From assembly GCA_029780695.1 (NCBI GenBank), contig JAKOYD010000048.1:60805-124804 (forward strand): a stretch of 64,000 nt of DNA. Direction: 5' to 3'. Position 1 is the first letter of the stretch; every line of letters begins with the position of its first letter. Shown piece after piece: positions 1-8,473 of the stretch. This stretch comes from Pseudomonadota bacterium. GTDB taxonomy: Bacteria > Pseudomonadota > Gammaproteobacteria > Burkholderiales > Burkholderiaceae_C. The translations under genes and the position numbers were made by a program. The notes under the pieces are model-generated. The model saw nothing but the letters and a program-made list of their open reading frames with translations, made no database searches and had not been told where the DNA came from.

Positions 1-659
1 GCATGGCGCCCAACCCCGCCTTCCTGAACGCCGACCTGGCGGTGCAGGAATTCATTGCGCCCGCGCTCGAAGGCCTGGGTGAACGCGTCGGTGCGCTGGT
101 GTTCCAGATCAGCCCCCTGCCCCGCGCCCTGCTGGCCGATGTGCCCGCGCTCATCGACCGCATCGGCGCCCTGCTGTCCGCCCTGCCCCGCCTGGCGCCC
201 GCCGCGCCCGATGGCGTGATCGCGCTGGAAGTGCGCGACGCCGCCTTTCTGGCGCCCGCCCACGCCCCGCTGCTCGCCCGCGCCCTGCGCGCCGCGCGAG
301 AGGCCAGTGGCAACCCCGTCACCTACTGTCTGGGCCTGCACGCCAAGATGCCCCCCATCGAGGACCAGCTACCCCTGCTGCGCGCCCTGTGGCCCGGACC
401 GCTGGTGTGCCGCTGGAACCTGCACCGCCGCCACGGCGCTTACGGCTACGAGGTCGCCAAGGCGCAGTACGAGCCGTTCGACCAACTGGTCGATCCCGAT
501 CTGGAAACCCGCCAGCACCTGGCCCGCGTGATCGCCGGCACCACGGGCGCGGGCGAGCGGGCTTACGTCACCATCAACAACAAGGCGGAAGGGTCGGCGC
601 CGTTGTCGGTGGTGGCGTTGGTGGAGGCGGTGCAGACCGCAGAGGACCGCGCGCCGTGA
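1..659 (+). CDS. DUF72 (YecE-like) family protein, 5' end outside window
   Basis: Partial gene running off the left edge; about 218 residues are visible and the N-terminal strand of the TIM-barrel-like fold is missing. The signature near the C-terminus, YVTINNKAEGSAPLSV, is the NNKAEGSAP block typical of DUF72. The upstream part (FLNADLAVQEFIAPALEGLG, then GALVFQISPLP and ALEVRD) matches the family order. Biochemical function of DUF72 is unknown. The methionine codon at position 3 is probably internal, because family members are usually longer and the frame is open to the window edge. About 200 bp without a gene follow. Confidence 0.85.
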   Translation, partial: MAPNPAFLNADLAVQEFIAPALEGLGERVGALVFQISPLPRALLADVPALIDRIGALLSALPRLAPAAPDGVIALEVRDAAFLAPAHAPLLARALRAAREASGNPVTYCLGLHAKMPPIEDQLPLLRALWPGPLVCRWNLHRRHGAYGYEVAKAQYEPFDQLVDPDLETRQHLARVIAGTTGAGERAYVTINNKAEGSAPLSVVALVEAVQTAEDRAP

Positions 660-859
660 GCATCAACGATCACCGGTTGGACGGCTTCATCGGGCGGCAT
701 CAAAACGATCCGGCCCGAATTGCCGGTCCGCCGGGGCATGGCTGCTGGCCAGTGACATTGCGGACCCACCGCGCCGAACGCGCACCACAACCACTGGCGT
801 TTGACTTCGGGGACGAACCGCCTCTGACTCAATAGCCGCGGCGCGCCAGCAGCCGGCAT

Positions 860-1456
860 TCAGGAAGTTTCAAGCGCCTCGCGCACCCACTCCAGCCGAT
901 CCTGCCCGAAGAACATCTCATCACCCACGAACAGGGTCGGCGCGCCGAACACGCCGCGGGCGATGGCTTCGTCGGTGGTTTCCTTCAAGCGCGCTTTCAC
1001 GGCCGCATCGCCCACCCACGACGCCACCAGCCCGGCCGGAAAGCCGGCGTTGGCCAGCGCGACGGAGGCGACTTCCGGGTCGTTCATGTTCAGCTGCTCG
1101 GTCCAGATCGCCTTGAAGACGGCGTCGATCAGGACCGCCGCGCGCTCGGGCGCGTGCATTTGCGCGCCGGTGATGGCGCGCATGAGCGTCAGCGTGTTGA
1201 TCGGGAAATGCGGGTTGCGCACCAGCGTGACGCCGTAGCGCTTGGCGTGGCGCGCGAAGTCGATGAAGGTGTAGGCGCCCTTGGCCGGCACGGCGACCGG
1301 CGATGCGTTGCCCGTGGCCTGGAACACGCCCCCCAGCAGCATGGGGCGCAGCTTCAGCTCGGCGCCCGCGTCGGCGCACAGCTTGGGCAGTTGCGTCCAC
1401 GCCAGGTACGACGCGGGGCTGCCGACGTCGAAGAAGAATTCAACTTGTTTGCCCAT
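860..1456 (-). CDS. 2-hydroxychromene-2-carboxylate isomerase family (DsbA-like fold)
   Basis: 198-residue protein with the thioredoxin/GST-kappa fold of the HCCA isomerase family. It starts VEFFFDVGSPASYLAW, where the Ser of the S-P-x-S/Y segment replaces the DsbA cysteine and is the usual glutathione-contact residue. GVFGAPTLFVGDEMFFGQDRL near the C-terminus is the family cis-Pro and C-terminal block. Such enzymes isomerise chromene carboxylates in naphthalene-type degradation, but many homologues have unknown substrates. It is read in the same direction as the SDR gene upstream; a family A repeat fills the gap between them. Exact substrate is not deducible. Confidence 0.88.
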   Translation of the reverse strand: MGKQVEFFFDVGSPASYLAWTQLPKLCADAGAELKLRPMLLGGVFQATGNASPVAVPAKGAYTFIDFARHAKRYGVTLVRNPHFPINTLTLMRAITGAQMHAPERAAVLIDAVFKAIWTEQLNMNDPEVASVALANAGFPAGLVASWVGDAAVKARLKETTDEAIARGVFGAPTLFVGDEMFFGQDRLEWVREALETS

Positions 1457-1471
1457 GACGGTCTTTCGGAT

Positions 1472-1531
1472 TTATATAAAAAGTGCCTCTGGCGCTTGCC
1501 TATCAAGCGCAAGCAGCTATCAAATGTATAG
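1472..1531. repeat. Family A palindromic repeat, copy 1 (intergenic)
   Basis: About 60 bp with core GGCGCTTG..CAAGCGC followed by AAGCAGCTATCAAAT. It lies between the SDR stop codon and the isomerase start codon. This is one of the clearest copies and defines the consensus used for the others. Confidence 0.8.
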
Positions 1532-2275
1532 TCACCAGGTTTCCATGTACGGCCGCAGATCCAGCTCGAACGTCCAGGCATCGCGCGGTTGGCCGTGCAG
1601 GTACCAGTAATTCTCGGCAATGTGGTCGGGGTTGAGGATGCCGCCCTGCTCTTTCAGCGCATAGCGATCCGGAAACTGCGTGCGAATGAACTCGGTGTCG
1701 ATGGCGCCGTCGACCACCACGTGCGCCACATGGATGCCGCGCGGTCCCAGCTCGCGCGCCATGCTTTGCGCCAGCGCGCGCAGCGCGTGCTTGGCGCCCG
1801 CAAACGCGGCAAAGCCCGCCGCGCCGCGCGTCCCCGCCGTGGCGCCGGTGAACAAGATGGTGCCGCGCCCACGCGCCACCTGCCGCTTGGCCACCTCGCG
1901 CGCATTCAAAAAACCGCTGAAGCACGCCATCTCCCAGATCTTGAAATACTTGCGCGCCGTTTCTTCCAAGATGCTGCACGGCACGTTGGCGCCGATGTTG
2001 AACACCAGCACCTCGATCGGGCCGATGTCGCGCTCGATCTGCTCAACGAGGGCGACCACGTCCTCTTCCTTGCGCGCATCGCTGGCAAAGCCGCGCGCCT
2101 GACCGCCGGCCGCCGTGATCTCATCGACCAGCGGCTGCAGCTTGTCGGCCGACCGGCGCGTGACGCAGGCCACGTAGCCTTCGCGCGCAAAGCGCCTGGC
2201 GATGGCGCCGCCGGTGGCATCGCCCGCGCCGATGACGAGCGCGACCTGGGCCTGTGCGGTGGGATTCGTTGCCAT
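1532..2275 (-). CDS. SDR-family NAD(P)-dependent oxidoreductase
   Basis: Classical short-chain dehydrogenase/reductase of about 247 residues. The N-terminal ALVIGAGDATGGAIARRF carries the glycine-rich dinucleotide motif. VLVFNIGANV stands where the NNAG motif normally lies, and the usual catalytic YxxxK is replaced here by a GFAAFAGAKHALRAL segment, so the Tyr appears to be Phe; this is odd and may mean altered or lost catalysis. I chose the ATG at 2275 because GGAGGA lies about 10 nt upstream; a longer form starting at 2293 would use codons that are themselves this ribosome-binding site. Substrate unknown. Confidence 0.85.
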   Translation of the reverse strand: MATNPTAQAQVALVIGAGDATGGAIARRFAREGYVACVTRRSADKLQPLVDEITAAGGQARGFASDARKEEDVVALVEQIERDIGPIEVLVFNIGANVPCSILEETARKYFKIWEMACFSGFLNAREVAKRQVARGRGTILFTGATAGTRGAAGFAAFAGAKHALRALAQSMARELGPRGIHVAHVVVDGAIDTEFIRTQFPDRYALKEQGGILNPDHIAENYWYLHGQPRDAWTFELDLRPYMETW

Positions 2276-2354
2276 GATGTGGGTCTCCTCCAATCGGGCG
2301 CCGGTGGCCCTGACCGATTCAGTGTAAGACGGGTCGATGCCACCGGGCGTGTGA

Positions 2355-2477
2355 GTGATCGCCCAGCAGCGCGAACTGCGGGGCCTGATGCTGAGCCAGC
2401 AGAAGGACCTGGCCGAGTTGCGCGGTCAGCTCAAGGCGCTGATCCAGATGCAGGCGGCGGCCGGCAAGAGGGGCTGA
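2355..2477 (+). pseudogene. Possible 3' remnant of a coiled-coil gene
   Basis: A 40-codon frame starting with GTG directly after an in-frame TGA reads VIAQQRELRGLMLSQQKDLA and then a Gln/Leu/Lys-rich helix ending AAAGKRG. The heptad-like composition looks like the tail of a coiled-coil protein rather than random antisense sequence. No full-length parent is visible, and it lies in the gap between the SDR start and the DUF3237 stop. I do not recognise the family. It could equally be non-coding. Confidence 0.3.
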
Positions 2478-2495
2478 GCGCGCCCTGGCCCGCGC

Positions 2496-2948
2496 CTACA
2501 GCAGTTCGTGGATGTGCAGCAGCACCGTCGCCGCGCGCCGCTCGCCCACGCCCAAGGCCACCAGCTTGTTCAGCCAGTCGTAGCGGCCGCGCGGCGCCTC
2601 GAAGATCATGGTTTCGCGGAAGTAGTAGTCCGACGCCGGCACCTCTTCGCCGCGGGTGATGCGTGCCATGACCTCGGGCGCGCCGTGGCGCAGGCCAAGG
2701 CCGCGCATCAGGAACAACACGCCATCGTCGGTCTCGAAGGTGGTGCGCACATCGAGTTCGGCCACGCCATCGGGGCGGATCAGCTGGCAGTCGGCGCCGC
2801 CCGGCAGCATGCGCCCGCGCAGGCGCTCGCCCTCGAAGCGGCCGCCGGTCACCGGGATGAAGCGGCGCGTCCCGTACGGGCCATCGGGCGTGACCTGCGC
2901 CGGCGCGACTTCGGCCGTCATCACGAACAGGGGGCGGGTCTGGATCAT
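2496..2948 (-). CDS. DUF3237 family protein
   Basis: About 150 residues. The pattern GPYGTRRFIPVTGGRFEGER, followed by GRMLPGGADCQLIRPDG and an ending in YDWLNKLVALGVGERR, is the DUF3237 (UPF0311) signature, a small beta-barrel family of unknown function often found beside aromatic-catabolism genes. The ATG at 2948 was chosen because upstream residues are low-complexity Pro/Arg/Ser translated from within the neighbouring gene. It begins 10 bp after the stop of the FAD monooxygenase, so the two are probably co-transcribed. Confidence 0.85.
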   Translation of the reverse strand: MIQTRPLFVMTAEVAPAQVTPDGPYGTRRFIPVTGGRFEGERLRGRMLPGGADCQLIRPDGVAELDVRTTFETDDGVLFLMRGLGLRHGAPEVMARITRGEEVPASDYYFRETMIFEAPRGRYDWLNKLVALGVGERRAATVLLHIHELL

Positions 2949-2958
2949 CGGTGCTGCC

Positions 2959-4230
2959 TCAGGCGGGCACGCGCTCGCCCGGCGCGATGGTCGGCGGCGC
3001 GGCGTTGATGGCGTCGATGGCGTAGCCGGCGATCGCCTTGTAACGGCTGGCATGGTCGGCCAGCTCCTGCTGCGAGATGACGTCGTCGATGTGCTCGAAC
3101 CAGCCGTCGCAGCGCTCTTGCACGATGTCGAGGATGTGGTCTGGCCCCGCCACGCGGTTGGTGAGCACGACCTGGGTGGTGATCGGACGCATCTTGTCCT
3201 CGTAGGCCTGCAGCGCGGCTGGCGTCAGGCCATGGTCGAGCAGCGCGCGGCCGATCTGGCGCGCGTCGATGATGGCCGAACCGGCGCCGTTGGAGCCGAC
3301 CGGGTAGGCCGCGTGCGCCGCGTCGCCCATCAGCGTGACACGTCCGCGCGTCCACTGCGGCAGCGGGTCGCGGTCGACCATCGGGTACTCGAACACCTTG
3401 GTCGCGCTTTGCACCAGCGCCGGCACGTCCAGCCAATCGAACACCATGCCTTCGAAACGCGGCAGAAAGTCGGCCAGGTTCGCCTCGCGGTTCCAGTCCT
3501 CCTTGTTCCACGGCTCGCCAGGCGGGTGGTTGAGGTTGGCGATCCAATTGATGAGCTGCAGCCCAGTCTGCGGATCGGGCTGGCCGATCGGGTAGCTGAC
3601 GAAGCGCAGCCCGCTGTGGCCGATCATCACCATCGAGGCGCCGGTCTTGAACGGCCTGGCCACGCTGGTGCCTCGCCACAGCAGCGCGCCGCCCCATTTG
3701 GGCGAGCCCTCGTCCGGCACCATCTGGTGGCGGATGGCCGAATGAATGCCGTCGGCACCGACCAGCAGCGCGCCGCGCTCGCTGCGCGTGCGGCCATCGC
3801 GGTGGCGCAGGTGCAGCACGGCGGCATCGGGCTGGTGGTCGAAACCGGTGGCGGACCAGCCAAGCTCCACCACGTCGGGGCCGGCGCGGCGCAGCAGCTC
3901 CTCGTACAGCAGCATGTGCAGCTGGCCGCGGTGCACCGAATACTGCGGCCAGCGATAGCCTGCATCGAGTCCGCGCGGCTCGGTCCAGATGTGCAGGCCG
4001 CGACGGGTGTACATGCCGTAGTCGCGCGTGCGCACGCCGATCGAATCCAGCCGCTCGCCCAGGCCAAGCTCGATCAGCTCGCGCACCGCGCTCGGCTGCA
4101 GGTTGATGCCGACGCCCAGCGGCGCCAGCCGGGTCACCGATTCGAACACGCGCACGGGCACGCCGATCTGGTGGCAGGTCAGCGCCAGCGCCATGCCGGC
4201 GATGCCGCCGCCGGCGATCAGGACAGTCAT
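2959..4230 (-). CDS. FAD-dependent aromatic monooxygenase (UbiH/salicylate hydroxylase-like)
   Basis: 423-residue class A flavoprotein hydroxylase. Three hallmark motifs are in order: GGGIAGMALA near residue 7 (Rossmann GxGxxG), VGADGIHSAIR near residue 160 (DG motif, NADPH/FAD), and GDAAHAAYPVGSNGAGSAII near residue 305 (GD motif, FAD ribityl). Such enzymes hydroxylate phenolic or heteroaromatic rings using NAD(P)H and O2. It leads a two-gene unit with DUF3237 and diverges from the Bug solute-binding gene, suggesting an uptake-plus-oxidation module for an aromatic or carboxylate substrate. The substrate cannot be read from sequence. Confidence 0.9.
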   Translation of the reverse strand: MTVLIAGGGIAGMALALTCHQIGVPVRVFESVTRLAPLGVGINLQPSAVRELIELGLGERLDSIGVRTRDYGMYTRRGLHIWTEPRGLDAGYRWPQYSVHRGQLHMLLYEELLRRAGPDVVELGWSATGFDHQPDAAVLHLRHRDGRTRSERGALLVGADGIHSAIRHQMVPDEGSPKWGGALLWRGTSVARPFKTGASMVMIGHSGLRFVSYPIGQPDPQTGLQLINWIANLNHPPGEPWNKEDWNREANLADFLPRFEGMVFDWLDVPALVQSATKVFEYPMVDRDPLPQWTRGRVTLMGDAAHAAYPVGSNGAGSAIIDARQIGRALLDHGLTPAALQAYEDKMRPITTQVVLTNRVAGPDHILDIVQERCDGWFEHIDDVISQQELADHASRYKAIAGYAIDAINAAPPTIAPGERVPA

Positions 4231-4362
4231 GTCGGACTCGTTTCAAGGGTTGTCGGGGTTTGCGAGCACGGCTTGGCCGGGCCTCGCGCCTCTATCATCG
4301 TAACCCTCCGGCGGCGCGCTGCGCAGCCTCCTTCCTTGTCATTTCCACATCAGGTGCAGTCC

Positions 4363-5355
4363 ATGAAGCGTCGCGCGTTTTCGCTCTCCACCCTCGGCCT
4401 GGCCGCCGCCGGCTTGCTCGGCCCCGCTCTCGTCCACGCCCAGGATCCCACCAGCGCGCCGCCGATCCGCATCCTGGTCGGCTTTCCGGCCGGCGGCAGC
4501 ACCGATGCGCTGGCACGCCACATCGCGCACGACATGTCGAGCGCGCTCAAGCGCAACGTGGTGGTCGAGAACAAGCCCGGCGCAGGCGGCCAGCTGGCGG
4601 CCAACGCGCTCAAGGCTGCGGCGCCGGACGGCAACACTTTGTTCTTCTCCAACAGCCATGCGCTGGCGATGATTCCGCTGACCGTGCGCAATCCCGGCTA
4701 TGACACGCTGAAGGACTTCGCCCCGGTCGCGCTCGCCACGCTGTCGGCCGACGTCATGGCCGTCAACCCGAAGGTGGTGGGACCGAACGTCCACAACCTG
4801 TCCAGCTTTCTGCAGTGGGTGGCGGCCAATCCGGGCAAGGGCAACGTCGGCGTGCCGGCCCCGCTGTCCGACCCCGACTTCGGCGTTCGGCTGCTCGCCA
4901 CCGAGCTCAAGACCCCGCTCACGCCCGCACCCTACCGTGGCGACGGGCCGGTGGCGCAGGATCTGGTGGCCGGCCACATCCCGGCCGGCATCGGGTCGGT
5001 GGGCGTGATGATGCAGTATCACAAGCTGGGCCAGGTGCGCATCATCGCCGTCGAGTCGCCGCGCCGCCTGGCCGAACTGCCCGATGTCGGCACCTACGTC
5101 GAGCAGGGCTTGAAGGGCTACCTGACCACCGGCTACACCGGCATGCTGGCCCCCGCCGGCACGCCCAAGGACATCATTGCCCGCTACAACAGCGTCATCA
5201 GCACCATCGTCAAGGCGCCCCAGTTCGCCACCCGCGTCGAAAGCCTGGGCGTGACCCCCACCGCCAGCACGCCGGAAGAGTTCGGCACTCGCATCCAGGA
5301 CACGCAAAAAGCCTTCCGCGACGTGCTGCAGCGCGTGAATTTCAAGATGGAGTGA
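4363..5355 (+). CDS. Bug-family tripartite tricarboxylate transporter solute-binding protein
   Basis: 330-residue secreted protein. An N-terminal Arg-rich/hydrophobic signal peptide ends ALVHAQ. The mature part opens with PIRILVGFPAGGSTDALARH, the Bug/TctC ligand-loop motif. KPGAGGQLAANALKAAAPDG and GYTGMLAPAGTPKDI are further family blocks. Bug proteins bind carboxylates in the periplasm for TctAB permeases or act as sensors; no permease gene is adjacent, as is common in Burkholderiales where Bug genes are scattered. The ATG at 4363 precedes a textbook signal peptide; the long open frame upstream is antisense to the monooxygenase and not coding. Confidence 0.93.
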   Translation: MKRRAFSLSTLGLAAAGLLGPALVHAQDPTSAPPIRILVGFPAGGSTDALARHIAHDMSSALKRNVVVENKPGAGGQLAANALKAAAPDGNTLFFSNSHALAMIPLTVRNPGYDTLKDFAPVALATLSADVMAVNPKVVGPNVHNLSSFLQWVAANPGKGNVGVPAPLSDPDFGVRLLATELKTPLTPAPYRGDGPVAQDLVAGHIPAGIGSVGVMMQYHKLGQVRIIAVESPRRLAELPDVGTYVEQGLKGYLTTGYTGMLAPAGTPKDIIARYNSVISTIVKAPQFATRVESLGVTPTASTPEEFGTRIQDTQKAFRDVLQRVNFKME

Positions 5356-5454
5356 AGCGGCGCCCGCGTGCCGGCACGTGCGGGGTGGCGACAGCTATGA
5401 CAGCCGCGGCGGCACGCTCCTGGCCGCTTGCGCGTCGCGTGTGCGTGCAAGTGG

Positions 5455-7098
<1,644 letters not shown>

Positions 7099-7147
7099 GA
7101 AGCGGTGGCCGGTATGTCAAAAGCCAAGGACAAGCGCGCACAAATCA

Positions 7148-7163
7148 CTGTATATTCAAACAG
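7148..7163 (+). promoter_or_regulatory. LexA (SOS) box overlapping start of the radical SAM gene
   Basis: CTGTATATTCAAACAG is a perfect match to the CTGT-N8-ACAG LexA operator with the AT-rich centre typical of strong boxes. Inside it TATATT (7151-7156) can serve as a -10 element, placing the transcription start near 7163, which is the G of the proposed GTG start codon. LexA binding would therefore block the promoter directly. The guaA start lies about 50 bp away on the other strand and could also be affected. Confidence 0.8.
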
Positions 7164-8467
7164 TGGAACTCGACGCCAAGCTTGCTATTTTGGCCGATGC
7201 GGCCAAGTACGACGCCAGTTGCGCCTCCAGCGGCGGCACGCGGCGCGATTCGTCGCGCGCGGGCGGCGGCAAGGGCGGCATTGGCAGCAACGAAGGCGCT
7301 GGCATCTGTCACAGCTTTGCGCCCGACGGGCGCTGCATCTCGCTCTTGAAAATCCTGCTGACCAACTTCTGCCTTTATGACTGCGCGTACTGCATTAACC
7401 GCAGCAGCAGCGACGTGCAACGCGCGCGCTTTTCGGTCGAAGAAGTGGTGGCGCTCACGCTCGACTTCTACCGCCGCAATTGCATCGAGGGGCTGTTTCT
7501 CTCCAGCGGCATCATCCAGAGCCCCGACTACACCATGGAGCAACTGGTGCGCGTGGCGCGCACGCTGCGCGAGGTGCACGACTTTCGCGGCTACATCCAC
7601 CTCAAGACCATCCCCGATGCCTCGCCCGACCTGCTGGCCCAGGCAGGCCGCTGGGCGGATCGCCTGTCGGTCAACATCGAGTTGCCCACGCAAGCCGGCC
7701 TAAAGCAACTGGCGCCCGAAAAAGACAGCGCCAGCATCCGCCGCAGCATGGCGCGTCTGCGCCTGTCGATTGACGACGCCAAGGCGCAAAAACGCGAGCA
7801 GCAAGCGCAGCCGATTCGCCTGCTGCCCGGCGCCCGCCCGCGCCGCGCCGCCGCGCCCACGTTTGCCGCCGCCGGCCAAAGCACGCAGATGATCGTCGGC
7901 GCCGACGGCGCGAGCGACGCCACCATCCTGGCCACCAGCGCGCAGCTGTATGGCGCCTATCGTTTGAAGCGCGTGTACTACTCGGCCTTCAGCCCCATCC
8001 CGCATGCCTCGGCCACGCTGCCGGCGCAGGCACCACCGCTGCTGCGCGAACATCGGTTGTACCAGGCGGACTGGCTGATGCGCTTCTACGGCTTTGCCGC
8101 CGACGAGATCGCGCCCACGGCGGGCGGCATGCTGGCGCTGGAGGTCGATCCCAAAACCGCGTGGGCCGTGGCGCACCCTGAGCAGTTCCCCGTCGATCTG
8201 GACCGCGCCCCGCGCGAACAGCTGCTGCGCGTGCCGGGGCTGGGCGTGCGCGCCGTCAGCCGCCTGCTCATGGCGCGGCGCGCGCGGCGGCTGCGCATGG
8301 CCGACCTGACGGCGCTGCGCGTGCCGGTGCGGCGCGTGCTGCCGTTCGTGGTGCTGGTCGATCATCGGCCCGCCGCCGGCGCGGCGCAGCGGCTGGTGGC
8401 AGCGGCGGCTTCAAGGTCAAAAACGGCTCCCGCGCTTGCTCAGCCTGCGCAAGCAGCTCTGTTTTAG
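7163..8467 (+). CDS. Putative DNA modification/repair radical SAM protein
   Basis: 434-residue radical SAM enzyme. The cluster motif CLYDCAYC (Cys70, 74, 77) would bind the 4Fe-4S/SAM. A C-terminal helix-hairpin-helix (LLRVPGLGVRAVSRLLMARR) suggests DNA contact. This is the family annotated as a DNA modification/repair radical SAM protein that travels with a DUF4130/uracil-DNA-glycosylase fusion, here starting 6 bp downstream. GTG at 7163 gives VELDAKLAILADAAKYD, the family N-terminus, with no room for a ribosome-binding site, so the mRNA may be leaderless; an ATG at 7097 is an alternative. The C-terminus and stop codon lie inside a family A repeat. Substrate unknown; SOS control inferred from the LexA box. 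Confidence 0.88.
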   Translation: MELDAKLAILADAAKYDASCASSGGTRRDSSRAGGGKGGIGSNEGAGICHSFAPDGRCISLLKILLTNFCLYDCAYCINRSSSDVQRARFSVEEVVALTLDFYRRNCIEGLFLSSGIIQSPDYTMEQLVRVARTLREVHDFRGYIHLKTIPDASPDLLAQAGRWADRLSVNIELPTQAGLKQLAPEKDSASIRRSMARLRLSIDDAKAQKREQQAQPIRLLPGARPRRAAAPTFAAAGQSTQMIVGADGASDATILATSAQLYGAYRLKRVYYSAFSPIPHASATLPAQAPPLLREHRLYQADWLMRFYGFAADEIAPTAGGMLALEVDPKTAWAVAHPEQFPVDLDRAPREQLLRVPGLGVRAVSRLLMARRARRLRMADLTALRVPVRRVLPFVVLVDHRPAAGAAQRLVAAAASRSKTAPALAQPAQAALF

Positions 8468-8473
8468 ATAGCA
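8418..8473. repeat. Family A repeat, copy 3 (end of radical SAM gene)
   Basis: TCAAAAACGGCTCCCGCGCT through GCAAGCAGCTCTGTTTTAGA matches the family A pattern. It encodes the last ~16 residues and the TAG stop of the radical SAM gene and ends immediately before the ATG of the next gene. Confidence 0.75.

Noticed and set aside
563..859. Small minus-strand frame after the DUF72 gene
   Set aside because: It overlaps the end of DUF72, has no family resemblance and no ribosome-binding site.
2656..4320. Very long open frame on the plus strand running into the Bug protein gene
   Set aside because: It is antisense to the FAD monooxygenase, with His/Arg/Gln-rich translation typical of GC-rich shadow frames. 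A signal peptide and conserved start at 4363 define the real gene.
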